Shown here: positions 1 to 9,531 of the stretch, piece after piece | How positions within the stretch are numbered: the first letter of the stretch is position 1 | Layout: every line of letters begins with the position of its first letter | From: Nitrospinae bacterium CG11_big_fil_rev_8_21_14_0_20_45_15 | Lineage (GTDB): Bacteria; Nitrospinota; Nitrospinia; Nitrospinales; VA-1 | DNA length: 57,515 nucleotides | NCBI GenBank assembly: GCA_002787235.1 | Contig: PCWG01000015.1 | Span: 216,437-273,951 of the forward strand | Direction of reading: 5' to 3' | Made by a program: the position numbers and the translations under genes | Notes under the pieces: model-generated | Told to the model about the DNA's origin: nothing | What the model saw: the letters and a program-made list of their open reading frames with translations, nothing else | The model's database searches: none

Positions 1-1
1 C

Positions 2-100
2 ATGACAGAAAATCCCATACTCATCCAGAGGCCCATCGTCGTCACCCCAAAAGGCACCGCGATCTGCCGCCCTGCAGAAGACGTCAAAAAACTGCTTTGA
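2..100 (+). CDS. arsC: ArsC-family arsenate reductase, C-terminal fragment
   Basis: Only the last 32 codons of the reading frame lie in the window, and they run to a TGA at 98-100. The fragment contains NPILIQRPIVV followed by a short beta-hairpin and a GRP-like turn (CRPAEDVKKLL), which is the conserved tail of the ArsC/Spx glutaredoxin-like arsenate reductase family. The catalytic N-terminal Cys is outside the window, so true arsenate reductase and the ArsC-like YffB/Spx proteins cannot be separated. The ATG at position 2 is probably internal. The gene converges on the DyP-like gene with a gap of about 26 bases. Confidence 0.7.
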   Translation: MTENPILIQRPIVVTPKGTAICRPAEDVKKLL

Positions 101-126
101 CTCTCATTTTTTAATAAATTTTCCAA

Positions 127-891
127 TCACAAACTTTTCCAGATGGCGGTGGGTGAAAGGGAGCCCATCCTCAATCCGCCCATTCTGAGTCCGGTCAAGA
201 GGTCGAGCGAAGGAAGCATAAAGGTGGATCCTGTGATGGGTTGACCCCATTTCAAGTCGCGGGCGCAATCCTGAAACACAAAGGGATTGGAACTGAACTG
301 GATGGAACATCGCTCGGAGACTTCGGGATTTTCCAAAAGATGATCCAGTGTTATTGGGCTTCCGGGGCTGCCAACCTTTTCAGGCTCCCCTTGCCAGCGT
401 CGGATGTAAGCAAAACTGCTTTGTTCCAATTCCGGATTTCTATTCCCCAGAAAAATTTCTTTTTCATCCACTCTCACAGTATCTTGCACAGTACAAACTG
501 TTCCCTCAATTTGCTCACTGGATTCGGTCATTGATTGAGTGTACTCTACAACGTTCTTCGCCAACTCTCGATTGAACTCGGAGGAATCCGATGAAAAGTA
601 CAACAGAAAATCTCCGCCAGTGTAGGGAGCTTCATTCGTCGGCTTTAAAGCACGAAATGCGGTGCTGTAGCTGTCCAACAGGATGAGGCTCCACAACTGT
701 GGTCCAAATCCAACCATCGCTTTCAGTTGCGCTTCCGGGCGTTTTGAGCTCACCTCACTGCAGAGTTGTGGTGTCATCGCCCCTATTTTGGCAATGCTCA
801 TGGCAGTGAGTGGCATGTCTTCTATTGTAAGAATAAGGAGTAACCTGTGCTTGCCAAGAGAATTGAGGATGCCTGTTTGAGCTTGCGACAT
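127..891 (-). CDS. DyP-type peroxidase-like protein lacking catalytic residues
   Basis: A 254-residue protein whose order of motifs follows the YfeX/DyP heme peroxidase family: an MSQ-Q-GIL start, a VGFGPQLW strand at about residues 60-67, GGDFLLYFSSDS at about 92-103, an FAYIRRWQ segment matching the FVQRW region, and a C-terminal PITGSTFMLPSLDLL that matches the family's PVTGGYYFAPSLD ending. Where active enzymes carry GFVDGTENP, with the catalytic Asp, this protein has IFLGNRNPE. I also see no match to the HLTR-type heme-ligand segment, and the protein is about 45 residues shorter than YfeX. It is probably a heme-less pseudoenzyme or a decaying gene. The family call rests on recalled motifs. 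No clear ribosome binding site precedes the ATG. Confidence 0.6.
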   Translation of the reverse strand: MSQAQTGILNSLGKHRLLLILTIEDMPLTAMSIAKIGAMTPQLCSEVSSKRPEAQLKAMVGFGPQLWSLILLDSYSTAFRALKPTNEAPYTGGDFLLYFSSDSSEFNRELAKNVVEYTQSMTESSEQIEGTVCTVQDTVRVDEKEIFLGNRNPELEQSSFAYIRRWQGEPEKVGSPGSPITLDHLLENPEVSERCSIQFSSNPFVFQDCARDLKWGQPITGSTFMLPSLDLLTGLRMGGLRMGSLSPTAIWKSL

Positions 892-910
892 GGGAATAGA
901 TGTTGGAGGT

Positions 911-950
911 TAAAATAAAAAACCCCTCCCCCGGCAAACCGGAGAAGGGG
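911..950 (-). terminator. Rho-independent terminator of aclBA
   Basis: On the minus strand, just after the aclA stop, a G+C-rich hairpin (CCCC..CCGG pairing with CCGG..GGGG, with a small internal mismatch) is followed by TTTTTTATTTT. It lies between aclA and the DyP-like gene, so it would isolate the acl transcript. Confidence 0.8.
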
Positions 951-967
951 CTTCTATTATTTCACCG

Positions 968-3682
968 TTAGCTGATGTAAACGCATTGGCTAGCGGCTGT
1001 TCGTGTGTCCATATTTTTACCACGGTTGGTGTGATCGTCGATTTCGGCGGCACACCCGATCATCCTGCCGAAAAGGAAGGTCGAGAAACTTGCGGTCTCG
1101 ATATCTCTCTCGTCCAGTTTTCCGGCTTTGTATTCTTTCCAAACCATCTTCAGCAAAATGACCGCAATAACCGCGTCGATGTTGACGCAGTATATGTCTT
1201 TGCTGACTTTGGCTTTGAACAAACCGTTCACCAGTTGGTGATAATAATCGAGGAAAACGTTGTTCAGTCCCTTCTCCTCAAACAATTTGTTAACGAATAC
1301 TTCGCGCGGATCGTAGTTGACTTCCTTCCCTTTAAATATGGGATGGTTGACACAGGGAATCTTGTCAAATGCCAGGTTACCGATCGCTTTTTGTTTGGCC
1401 TTGTATGCGCCGTACTCTTTCGCACAAGTCAAAGCCATCTCTTCAAGATCCAAACCATGATTTTTGTCAGCAGCATCTGTCAGGTTGGTATCTTTGAATT
1501 GCTTGATCAAAAATGCCGCCGCTTCGTAACCGTTGCCACCATGTGCGAAGCCGGTATGCGTCAAGAATCCAATGAACGCCTTGTTGACTTGTACGCGTTC
1601 GGGTTGTTCGGGACCGTCCGCACTCACTGCGCCTTTGGAGCCTTGAGCAGAAATGGTTCCCGGACCGTTAGTGATGATGAGACCCAACAAAACCTGAAAC
1701 TCGTACAATTCATTATCGCTCGGCTCTCTGCCCATCAAGGCCAGAAATGCGGTTCTTGTGAAGCTGAATTCAGTGATCAGTTTCTTCAATTCAACGCCAC
1801 AAAAGGTGCTATCCGTTTGCGATGCGGCGGGAGCAGTGATACCCACCAGGGTGCTGTAGATTCGTGAATACCAGGGCAAACGAACCAGCGTGTCTTTGGA
1901 AATTTTCTTCCCTTTCAAGCTCGCCCAACCCAGCGTCATCCAGGTAGCCGCCATCAGTGCATCCAGTGTCAACGACTTGCCTTGTTTTTTTGCAAGATCC
2001 TGAAGGAAGCTGACGAACACGGATTTACCGGCAGAGTTCATTATCTCAGCCCAACCTGTCGCGCATCCATTTTCCTCGTCCGCCAAAAATGCAGACGCCT
2101 GCTCAACACCTTTGTCAATCAGATGCGAGTAGTCGAAGTCTTCACAAGGATCGGTCATTTTTTCATATTGAAAAATATCCAACAATGCTTGTGATGCCTG
2201 CATCGCTTTTTCAGCAACCTTTTTACCCACAACGGAGAGTGCTCCTGCGGCTACCGTATTGGGAGAATTGCCATTGGCGCGAGAAGCTTCAGCCACTGCG
2301 AGAGTCGCTTGGTCGTGTTGGCTGACATATCCGTTCAATGCCAGATTCGCGATCTTTTCACCATATTCGCAAGGATACTGACGTACCAATGCAAAAACGA
2401 GGTTGGCTTCAAATGTGTGTGTCGACGCATCCAAAATGGAAGTATTATGAATACGGGAAACTTGCGTTTTCGGATCCATCATCGAAGCACCACTGGCATC
2501 CTTCAAGGTTTCGCGACGGAACTGGGCACCTACATGTTTTTCCAACGCCGCAATCTGCTCGTTGTAGGGAGCGATCGCCTCTTCCGATTGGATGTCCAAC
2601 TCTGCCGGGAGTTCTACACCCTGATTGTTCGCAAACCAACACTTGAGGTCCAGATTTCCTTTGGGAGCGAAGTCTGGTTCTTGTCCATTGAGCTTCATAA
2701 CCGCAGTCAAAGCCGCCGGGATATGTGCGATGTTGGTGACAAGCGCGCCCTTCTTGGAGAATATGGGTTTCTCCGGGGTATAAATATCCTCGACACCAAA
2801 ATAGTCCATGAACCAACGCTCTTTTGCAAATGCATCGTCACCAGAACCCGCCAAAGAACCGGCATGACCGCACGCTTTTGTCAGGCGAGCTTTCCAACGA
2901 CCCACCACACAAGCGACTATGGGTTTATCGGAAGTCAAACCATATTCATAGTATCCACCGGGTTCGCTATACAAAACGGCCGCTTTGGAACGATCATCGT
3001 TTCCAAACGCATGCAGAAATTCCTGCGGTCCGTACTGGATATAAACGTCTTTACCGCTGGAAACGGATGTCGTTGTTCCCCATCCCCCCGTTGCCAGGTA
3101 AACGGCGATCGTCGTGGTAAAGTTGCCCGAGTTTGAAAAAAGCGCAACCGAACCTTTGATGAGTGACTCTTCAGGAGCATTGCCACCCAAAGCTCCGCCG
3201 ATGCGGACATGGTTCCATGAATCCGCCAGGCCCAGACAATTGCCGCCAAACAGATCGACCCCATTGGTCTGGCAGATAGCACGCATGATGCGCGAATCTT
3301 TAACGGAGACCTTTTCCGTCAAAACAATTACCTTTTTTAGATTGGGGTTGTGTCGAACCGCTTCCGCAACACCGTCTTTTACACCGGAAGGAGGCAAGTA
3401 CACAATGACCGTATTGAATTTATGGCCAGCTTCGCAACCTTCTTTGATCGAATTGTAAACCGGGATGTTACCGATTTTTGTGGGCAAAAATTTTCCCGAT
3501 TTTCCGGGACCCGTTCCAAACACAACATTCCCACCTGAATATTCATGGCTGATGGGGGTTACTGTGGAACTTTCATTTCCTAAAATATTTAAAACGACGA
3601 CGCGGTCGTCTTTAGTTGCTAGCTGATCCAACGAATTGATTCCTACATAGTAGGGGAATTCCTTGATGCCTTCCTTATGCAT
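968..3682 (-). CDS. aclA: ATP-citrate lyase, large (alpha) subunit, divergent type
   Basis: With AclB this cleaves citrate with ATP and CoA to oxaloacetate and acetyl-CoA, the step that closes the reductive TCA cycle. The N-terminal half is a succinyl-CoA-synthetase-like CoA-binding/ligase module (GNCLG at about 147-151; phosphohistidine loop CGHAGSLAGSG with His273). The C-terminal half is a citrate-synthase-like module, with THTGFAHGGNGYEAA, a conserved His780 in VNHPIFKGK, and CVNIDAVIAV. At 904 residues it is about 300 longer than the Chlorobium AclA. The extra length, an alpha-helical stretch around residues 490-640, fits the divergent (type II) ACL. A GGGAGA ribosome site precedes the ATG. 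It is co-transcribed with aclB, 45 bases upstream. Confidence 0.9.
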   Translation of the reverse strand: MHKEGIKEFPYYVGINSLDQLATKDDRVVVLNILGNESSTVTPISHEYSGGNVVFGTGPGKSGKFLPTKIGNIPVYNSIKEGCEAGHKFNTVIVYLPPSGVKDGVAEAVRHNPNLKKVIVLTEKVSVKDSRIMRAICQTNGVDLFGGNCLGLADSWNHVRIGGALGGNAPEESLIKGSVALFSNSGNFTTTIAVYLATGGWGTTTSVSSGKDVYIQYGPQEFLHAFGNDDRSKAAVLYSEPGGYYEYGLTSDKPIVACVVGRWKARLTKACGHAGSLAGSGDDAFAKERWFMDYFGVEDIYTPEKPIFSKKGALVTNIAHIPAALTAVMKLNGQEPDFAPKGNLDLKCWFANNQGVELPAELDIQSEEAIAPYNEQIAALEKHVGAQFRRETLKDASGASMMDPKTQVSRIHNTSILDASTHTFEANLVFALVRQYPCEYGEKIANLALNGYVSQHDQATLAVAEASRANGNSPNTVAAGALSVVGKKVAEKAMQASQALLDIFQYEKMTDPCEDFDYSHLIDKGVEQASAFLADEENGCATGWAEIMNSAGKSVFVSFLQDLAKKQGKSLTLDALMAATWMTLGWASLKGKKISKDTLVRLPWYSRIYSTLVGITAPAASQTDSTFCGVELKKLITEFSFTRTAFLALMGREPSDNELYEFQVLLGLIITNGPGTISAQGSKGAVSADGPEQPERVQVNKAFIGFLTHTGFAHGGNGYEAAAFLIKQFKDTNLTDAADKNHGLDLEEMALTCAKEYGAYKAKQKAIGNLAFDKIPCVNHPIFKGKEVNYDPREVFVNKLFEEKGLNNVFLDYYHQLVNGLFKAKVSKDIYCVNIDAVIAVILLKMVWKEYKAGKLDERDIETASFSTFLFGRMIGCAAEIDDHTNRGKNMDTRTAASQCVYIS

Positions 3683-3727
3683 TATTTCAGTCTCCCTGAA
3701 TGGATATTACGATTCTGTTTCTGATAA

Positions 3728-4990
3728 CTAGATATTCATCTTCCCTTTAATCACTTCGGCTCCGCCATTTTTCATCCAATTATTCACTTTCATGGTGTAA
3801 TTGACGACTTCTGACATGGCACTGTCAAAACCGAAGAAACGATAAGGCAAGCCTAGCTGATCCAGGGTGTCGCGAAAATAGGACATGCCTCTGATCACGT
3901 TCGGTCCACCTCGGCCAACCACAACGAACAAAGGTTTCGGCCCGTGCTCTTGAAAATATGTTCTCAATGCGTCTGCAATTGCGCGGAAAGTTTCATAAAT
4001 ATCCGTATTATTCGCCTTACCACCGATGACAAACAGGACGTTGGATTGTCCCAACCAGTGATTGAAAGTGATTCGGGAAATCTCATTCATCTTTTCATAA
4101 GGTGGATTGCCACCAAAGTCAGATGAAATCGTCGCACTCTCGCCCAAAAGTTCCGTCACCATCGCATTTGCTCCACCACCAAAAGTTGGGGCAGTCACGT
4201 CGCCATTTTCGTTGATAACAAAAACGTCACTCTGGCCCTGATAGGTTCGCAATTGGTTGATCTCTTGCTCAAACTCAGAATAATCCGACGCAAAAATATG
4301 AGACGGAAGGTTCAGACGCTTCCAAGCCGGATCGTCAATATCGAAAGCACATTTGAAGTCACAGGCAACTGGAGTCAAACGTTTGCCCTTCATCATGCGA
4401 ATCGGATTCAACTCCAGCATGGTCATTCCATAGTTATTGAACAAATCCCAAAGCTTCGGCAAGTTTTGTACCAGCGGGCTGATGATCTCGCTTGGAGCAC
4501 CCAGACTCATCAAAGCATTGGAGACATGAAAGGCTTTCAATCCAGTCAATGGATCGAAAGGGACTTCAATGATTTTATCTTTGTCCAGCTCCTCGATATC
4601 CACACCACCGTGATGCGTGATGGTCATCGTCGGGGCTCGATATTTGGTATTGTCCGCGATCGAAAAATAGACCTCATAATCTGCAGGAACACCGCCTTCA
4701 TAAGTAACACCATCAGACTTATTGATGGAATCACCTACTTTATGTTCAGCAAAGTAAAGACGTTCTTTTTCCTTCAATGCATCTGTGATGTTGTTCACAC
4801 GACCCAATAACCCAGCCTTGCCTTTTTTACCAACACCGCCTTTGAAAACAGGTTTGATAAAAACCTGACCATGGCGTTTGATCATGTCTTTGATTTCATC
4901 AACACTGAGTTCTGGTCCACGTACTTCTGAATGCGGGAACTCCACAAGGTCCAGCAATTTCCTTCCCCAAAGCATACCCGTAATTTGCAT
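3728..4990 (-). CDS. aclB: ATP-citrate lyase, small (beta) subunit
   Basis: The ATP-grasp, citrate-binding subunit of ATP-citrate lyase. The 420 residues include VFIKPVFKGGVGKKGKAGL near residue 43 (ATP-grasp lysines), a MLELNPIRM strand (Glu and Asn for Mg-nucleotide), CDFKCAFD, and a C-terminal flavodoxin-like citrate domain with TFGGGANAM, SDFGGNPP and VVVGRGGPNVIRGM. The length is close to the roughly 400 residues of the Chlorobium subunit. A GGAGG site lies about 13 bases before the ATG. It is the first gene of the aclBA pair, so both subunits would be made from one message. Confidence 0.9.
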   Translation of the reverse strand: MQITGMLWGRKLLDLVEFPHSEVRGPELSVDEIKDMIKRHGQVFIKPVFKGGVGKKGKAGLLGRVNNITDALKEKERLYFAEHKVGDSINKSDGVTYEGGVPADYEVYFSIADNTKYRAPTMTITHHGGVDIEELDKDKIIEVPFDPLTGLKAFHVSNALMSLGAPSEIISPLVQNLPKLWDLFNNYGMTMLELNPIRMMKGKRLTPVACDFKCAFDIDDPAWKRLNLPSHIFASDYSEFEQEINQLRTYQGQSDVFVINENGDVTAPTFGGGANAMVTELLGESATISSDFGGNPPYEKMNEISRITFNHWLGQSNVLFVIGGKANNTDIYETFRAIADALRTYFQEHGPKPLFVVVGRGGPNVIRGMSYFRDTLDQLGLPYRFFGFDSAMSEVVNYTMKVNNWMKNGGAEVIKGKMNI

Positions 4991-5677
4991 AACCCTCTCT
5001 TATCCTCCAAGCTGTTTAAAGAAAATAAAGGCAAATAGATCAATGGAGCCAATCCGAAGCAAAGAAAATGCCTCTCCTACTCCAAAATAAAACATAGTTC
5101 GAATAAAAAACCCCCATTCTAAAGAATTTACAGCCCATGTCAAACCTAAAAGAAGAAGATTCACAAGAATTATCATCGTTCAAAGCATTCATTATCATTT
5201 CAATGAATTTCAATCGTTCTAAGATTTTTCGCCTCCAGGACCACAACCGTTTCTAACCCCGTCTATAAAAAAACAGCCTCAGTTTAAAAATCAAAATTAC
5301 TTATTTTTAAATGTAATTGATGTGAAAAACATTTTAGAGCTCCAGATACGGGAATCCCGAAAGCAAATTTTCACGCACAAAATCCTCAATCCAATAAATA
5401 AAAATTGACCAACGACTCCTTGAAAATATTATTGCCCACGCAATTCTGAGAATTCCGATAGGTGAAAAAACAGGGGAATATTATTCTAAAACCATTAAAT
5501 TTTATTTTTTTTACTTTTAGCACCAAAATTGCAATAAATTCCTTGCTTTTTTCTAATTTGACTGGTATTTTCTTTGATTTATTTATTATGGGAGTAATAG
5601 TATTACCAGTTGGGTCTACTTTTTCTTACAGAAATCGATCACTTTAGATTATAAGTGCATCTCTTGGGGGGGCGACC
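4991..5677. other. A+T-rich intergenic region between divergent aclB and the DksA-like gene
   Basis: About 690 bases separate the two divergent genes. Apart from the weak aclB promoter candidate I see no RNA gene and no convincing ORF. The one 68-codon ORF on the minus strand (5040-5246) has no family resemblance and no good start signal. The region probably holds the promoters of both flanking genes. Confidence 0.5.
5015..5043 (-). promoter_or_regulatory. aclB: Possible sigma70-type promoter of aclBA
   Basis: On the minus strand TTGATC is followed by 17 bases and TTTAAA, about 25 bases before the aclB ATG. Each box matches four of six consensus positions. The leader would be very short, so this is a weak candidate. 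Confidence 0.3.
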
Positions 5678-6553
5678 ATGGCGAATACAAAAAAAAAGGT
5701 AGCAACTAAAAAAAATCCTGGGAAAGCCCCTGAAAAGGCAACAAAAAAGAAAGTCAATTTGAAAAAATCTAATCTTTCATCCACTAAGAAAGCTGGCGTT
5801 GCAAAAGTCTCCAAAAAAGAAGTACCCAAAAAGGTTTCCGCTACTTCCCAAAAACGGGTAGATAAAAAAAAGAGTATTGCAAAAGCTTCCCCAAAAGCGG
5901 CATCCAAAAAGATTTCTGCTACTTCCCCAAAACCGGCAAATAAAAAAAAGAGTGTCGCAAAAATTTCCCAAAAAACGGTAACGAAAAAGGTTTCTGCCAC
6001 TTCCCCAAAACCGGCAAATAAAAAAAAGAGTGCCGCAAAAATTTCCAAAAAAACGGTAACGAAAAAGGTTTCTAAAGTGTCACCCAAATCCTCTCCAAAA
6101 AAGAAGACTCCTGTAGCAAAAACCAAGTCCACTCCTGCAAAGAGAACAGTCATCGCCAGGGAAGAGGTCGTGGAGCAGAAAAAAAGTCCGTCCACAAACG
6201 CTTTGTCCGATCCTTTAATAAAAAAAATAAAGGAAAATCTGGTCAGTTCGAGAGAAGAGCTTCTTAGAATTATCCACTCCTCCCAGAATATGGAAAGAGA
6301 TATAGGTGATCTCACATTCAGCAATGAGATCGACTTGGCATCTAGTCTGGAAGGAAGGGAAATGATGTTTCAGTTGACCAGCAGAGACCGCAATGGTTTG
6401 AAGTTGATCGACGATGCTTTGATTAAAATTAAGGAGGGGACTTACGGTTATTGTGAATCCTGCGAAAAGAAAATCAGTTCCAAACGTTTGCAAATCCTTC
6501 CGCTAAGCCCGCTTTGCATTGAATGCCAAACAACGGCTGAAAACAACGGTTGA
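5678..6553 (+). CDS. DksA/TraR-type zinc-finger protein with histone H1-like lysine-rich N-terminal tail
   Basis: The C-terminal third (about residues 190-291) is a DksA/TraR-type domain: a helical coiled-coil segment, then a four-Cys zinc finger with Cys259, Cys262, Cys280 and Cys283 (GYCESCEKKIS...PLCIECQ). Such proteins bind the RNA polymerase secondary channel and modulate transcription. The first 165 or so residues are almost only Lys, Ala, Ser, Thr, Pro and Val, in imperfect repeats of about 24 residues (KKVSATSPKPANKKKS-type), like histone H1 or AlgP tails that coat DNA. The repeats are also visible in the DNA at about 5820-6075. The ATG at 5678 follows a G7 run (5666-5672) that may serve as the ribosome site. 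Tail function is inferred from composition. Confidence 0.85.
   Translation: MANTKKKVATKKNPGKAPEKATKKKVNLKKSNLSSTKKAGVAKVSKKEVPKKVSATSQKRVDKKKSIAKASPKAASKKISATSPKPANKKKSVAKISQKTVTKKVSATSPKPANKKKSAAKISKKTVTKKVSKVSPKSSPKKKTPVAKTKSTPAKRTVIAREEVVEQKKSPSTNALSDPLIKKIKENLVSSREELLRIIHSSQNMERDIGDLTFSNEIDLASSLEGREMMFQLTSRDRNGLKLIDDALIKIKEGTYGYCESCEKKISSKRLQILPLSPLCIECQTTAENNG
5820..6075 (+). repeat. In-frame tandem repeats of about 72 bases encoding the lysine-rich tail
   Basis: Three to four imperfect copies of a 72-base unit (24 codons) run in frame. The best pair covers the two blocks that each begin AAGGTTTCTGC and contain CCGGCAAATAAAAAAAAGAG. Near identity between the last copies suggests recent duplication and possible length variation between strains. 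Confidence 0.75.
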
Positions 6554-6614
6554 GCTTCCTCTTCTACAAAAAGTAACGGTTCAGAACTCACCACCGAATA
6601 GGAAACCGTTGATC

Positions 6615-6624
6615 GGGGGGGGGG
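6615..6624 (+). repeat. G10 homopolymer tract
   Basis: Ten consecutive G residues lie between the 3' end of the DksA-like gene and the 3' end of secA. The tract is outside both coding regions. Such tracts are prone to slippage and sequencing error. Confidence 0.8.
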
Positions 6625-6666
6625 CAATGTACTCCTACAATAATCTCTGGTTATGAGAGTCTCTCT

Positions 6667-9249
6667 TCACTGACCGCAACACTTCTTGTATTTTTTGCCA
6701 CTGCCACACGAACAGGGGTCGTTCCGCCCTACTTTCATTTCATCTCTTTTCACCGGTTCCGGCGTTTCTTCAATCACTTCATCACCACGATGTTCCACTA
6801 CCTTAGGCTCTTTATGTTCGAGCTCTTTAATGGAGTGACTTTCTTCGGGATGACTTTCTTCAAAGCTGTATTGAGCTTTGAAAAGAAATTCGACACATTC
6901 TTCCTGAATCAGGTTCATCATCTCAGCAAACATGGCGAACCCTTCTTTCTTATACTCGGTCAGAGGATTCTTCTGAGCGTAACCACGAAGTCCAATGCCC
7001 TCTTTCATGTGGTCCATTCCCAACAGATGGTCTTTCCATAATTTGTCGAGAACTTGAAGCATGACCATCTTTTCCAAATTTCTAATCGCTTCAGGTCGGA
7101 TATCTTCGACTTTATGATTGTAAACCCGCACCAGTTCGTCAAAAATAGCTGTCGTCAATTTTGTTTTGTCGCAATGCTCCAGCGGTAAAGTAATATTTTC
7201 ATTGATGATGATTTCTTCATCGCTTGGCTTTTCTACTCCGATACCAAACATTCGGAAAAGAAACTCATTCAATTCCTCTATATTCCATTCTTCTGGATAA
7301 ACAGAGTCCGGCGCAATTTCTTCGATTCGATTTATCAGAACCTCTTCTGCCATTTCCATCAGCAGTTCATTTTGATTCTCACCCAACAGGATGTCTTTTC
7401 GCAAGGAATACAAAACCTCACGTTGTTTGTTCATGACATCGTCGTACTCAAGGAGATGTTTGCGGCTGTCAAAATGATGGGCTTCTACTTTTTTCTGTGC
7501 ATTGGCCACCGCCCGACTGATCATAGTGTGTTCGATTGGCTGTCCATTTTCCAAGCCCAACTTTTGCATGAGACCGGAAATTTTTTCGGAACCAAAAATC
7601 CGCATGAGGTCATCATCCAGCGACAAGTAAAAGCGGGAGGAACCTTTGTCTCCCTGCCTACCCGAACGACCGCGCAACTGGTTGTCGATTCGCCGACTTT
7701 CATGGCGCTCTGTTCCCAGAATATGCAATCCACCCAGAGCAGGAACCGTTTCCCCTAAAACAATATCCGTTCCTCTACCTGCCATATTGGTCGCAATCGT
7801 CACGGCACCCTCTTGACCCGCCTGGGCAATGATTTCGGCTTCCTGAGCATGACGTTTGGCATTCAACACATTGTGCTTGATACCAAAACGCGTCAATACT
7901 TTGCTCAATGCTTCGGACTTTTCAATTGAAATTGTTCCGACCAAAACCGGGCGTCCGATTTTATTGAGTTCACGAACCTCCTCAACCACGGCATCAAATT
8001 TTTCTTTTTCTGTACCGTAAATCACATCGGGGTAATCTTCTCTCACCATCGGTTTATTGGTGGGGATAACGACCACTTCCAAACCGTAAATGGAATGAAA
8101 TTCACTGGCTTCTGTATCCGCTGTTCCCGTCATTCCTGCAAGCTTGTCGTACATACGGAAATAATTCTGAAAGGTGATCGTCGCCAGGGTTTGATTTTCG
8201 TTTTCAATCGTCACACCTTCTTTAGCTTCCAGAGCTTGATGGAGTCCGTCGCCATAACGTCGCCCCGTCATCATGCGTCCGGTGAATTCATCGATAATGA
8301 CAACCTGCCCCTCGTCATTCACAACATAATCCACTTCGTTCTTGTACATGGTGTGCGCCCTTAGAGCCTGGGAAACACAGTGCAGAATTTCAATATTTTT
8401 AGGGTCGTAGAGGTTCTCAATTCCTAATATTTTTTCAACATCAGCGATACCCACTTCTGTGAGAGCCGCGGTCTTTGTTTTTTCTTCAACCGTGTAATGT
8501 TTTTCTTTCTTCAGATGAGGAATGACTTTATTTGCTTCTGCATATTTGGTTGTAGATTCTTCAGCAAGACCGGATATGATGAGAGGCGTTCTCGACTCGT
8601 CGATCAAAATGCTGTCCACTTCATCCACAATCGCAAAGTTCAACTCGCGTTGAGCAAACTGACGGGCATCGTACTTCATGTTATCCCGCAGATAATCGAA
8701 ACCAAGTTCGTTATTGGTAGCATAGGTGACATCGCAATGGTAGGCCGCCCTACGCTCTATATCATTTAAACTGTGGCGCACCACACCCACCGACAAGCCC
8801 ATATATGTATAGAGTTTTCCCATCCACTCCGCATCACGCTGGGCCAGATATTCATTGACCGTAACAACATGAACACCCTTACCGGTCAAGGCATTCAAAT
8901 AAACAGGTAACGTCGCAACCAGAGTTTTACCTTCTCCGGTTTTCATTTCGGAAATCTTTCCCTCATGGAGAACCAAACCACCTATCAGCTGAACATCAAA
9001 ATGCCTCATGCCCAACGAACGCACCCCGGCTTCACGCACCACAGCAAAAGCCTCGGGTAAGATTTCATCCAGAGTCGCACCTTGACTCAAACGTTCCTTA
9101 AACTCAATTGTTTTGGCTTTCAAAGCATCGTCGTCAAGTTTCACAATGCTTTCTTCCAACGCATTGATTCGGTCAACCATTTGACGGTATCGTCTCAATT
9201 CTCTTTCATTGCGCGTACCAAATATCTTTGAAATAAATCCTAACGCCAT
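6667..9249 (-). CDS. secA: Preprotein translocase ATPase SecA
   Basis: The motor that drives unfolded precursors through SecYEG. All hallmark motifs are present: Walker A in [30 protein letters not shown] (Walker B), [28 protein letters not shown] and [12 protein letters not shown]. The C-terminus ends in the zinc-binding SecB-interaction tail [13 protein letters not shown]. At 860 residues it is of normal length. It lies downstream of an M23 peptidase gene on the same strand. Confidence 0.98.
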   Translation of the reverse strand: MALGFISKIFGTRNERELRRYRQMVDRINALEESIVKLDDDALKAKTIEFKERLSQGATLDEILPEAFAVVREAGVRSLGMRHFDVQLIGGLVLHEGKISEMKTGEGKTLVATLPVYLNALTGKGVHVVTVNEYLAQRDAEWMGKLYTYMGLSVGVVRHSLNDIERRAAYHCDVTYATNNELGFDYLRDNMKYDARQFAQRELNFAIVDEVDSILIDESRTPLIISGLAEESTTKYAEANKVIPHLKKEKHYTVEEKTKTAALTEVGIADVEKILGIENLYDPKNIEILHCVSQALRAHTMYKNEVDYVVNDEGQVVIIDEFTGRMMTGRRYGDGLHQALEAKEGVTIENENQTLATITFQNYFRMYDKLAGMTGTADTEASEFHSIYGLEVVVIPTNKPMVREDYPDVIYGTEKEKFDAVVEEVRELNKIGRPVLVGTISIEKSEALSKVLTRFGIKHNVLNAKRHAQEAEIIAQAGQEGAVTIATNMAGRGTDIVLGETVPALGGLHILGTERHESRRIDNQLRGRSGRQGDKGSSRFYLSLDDDLMRIFGSEKISGLMQKLGLENGQPIEHTMISRAVANAQKKVEAHHFDSRKHLLEYDDVMNKQREVLYSLRKDILLGENQNELLMEMAEEVLINRIEEIAPDSVYPEEWNIEELNEFLFRMFGIGVEKPSDEEIIINENITLPLEHCDKTKLTTAIFDELVRVYNHKVEDIRPEAIRNLEKMVMLQVLDKLWKDHLLGMDHMKEGIGLRGYAQKNPLTEYKKEGFAMFAEMMNLIQEECVEFLFKAQYSFEESHPEESHSIKELEHKEPKVVEHRGDEVIEETPEPVKRDEMKVGRNDPCSCGSGKKYKKCCGQ

Positions 9250-9473
9250 AATTTCGGTATCTTTAAGATAGTAAAAAAGCTGTTATAAATTCTATTCGGT
9301 AACTGACCAATTTCCGTCAGAACCGCAAATTTCAACACAGAAAACAAGAAGAACTGCCCAGCAAACAACTGAATAAAAGAATAGAGGGAGGAGCGAAAAA
9401 ATAGGCAGGGTTTGCATTTTCCTAAAAGCCCCAAGCTCCTGACTCAGGGCCTAAACATTTGAGCTGTGAAAAC

Positions 9474-9490
9474 GGCCGGGATCAACCGGC
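9474..9490 (-). terminator. Weak hairpin after the M23 peptidase gene
   Basis: On the minus strand GCCGG-TTGATC-CCGGC is followed by CGTTTT, about 45 bases after the stop of the M23 gene. The stem is only five base pairs, so it may terminate transcription only partly before secA. Confidence 0.45.
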
Positions 9491-9531
9491 TCTCTCAGAA
9501 AAAACAACAATCTTTAAATTTTCTCTTCAAA

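Noticed and set aside
986-1867. 293-codon ORF on the plus strand opposite aclA
   Set aside because: Runs opposite highly conserved AclA coding sequence, has no recognisable motif; a frame shadow.
2309-3136. 275-codon ORF on the plus strand opposite aclA
   Set aside because: Same reason; the minus-strand frame carries the conserved ligase motifs.
5040-5246. 68-codon minus-strand ORF upstream of aclB
   Set aside because: Aromatic/Cys-rich with no family, overlapping the likely aclB promoter; no convincing ribosome site.
5820-6075. Tandem repeats as a CRISPR array
   Set aside because: Copies are contiguous in-frame coding units without unique spacers.
5644-6324. 226-codon ORF on the minus strand opposite the DksA-like gene
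   Set aside because: Phe/Leu-rich low complexity that mirrors the Lys-rich repeats of the true gene; no start signal or family.
9240-9434. 64-codon minus-strand ORF between the M23 gene and secA
   Set aside because: Overlaps the secA start, no family or start signal; spans what is probably the secA leader.
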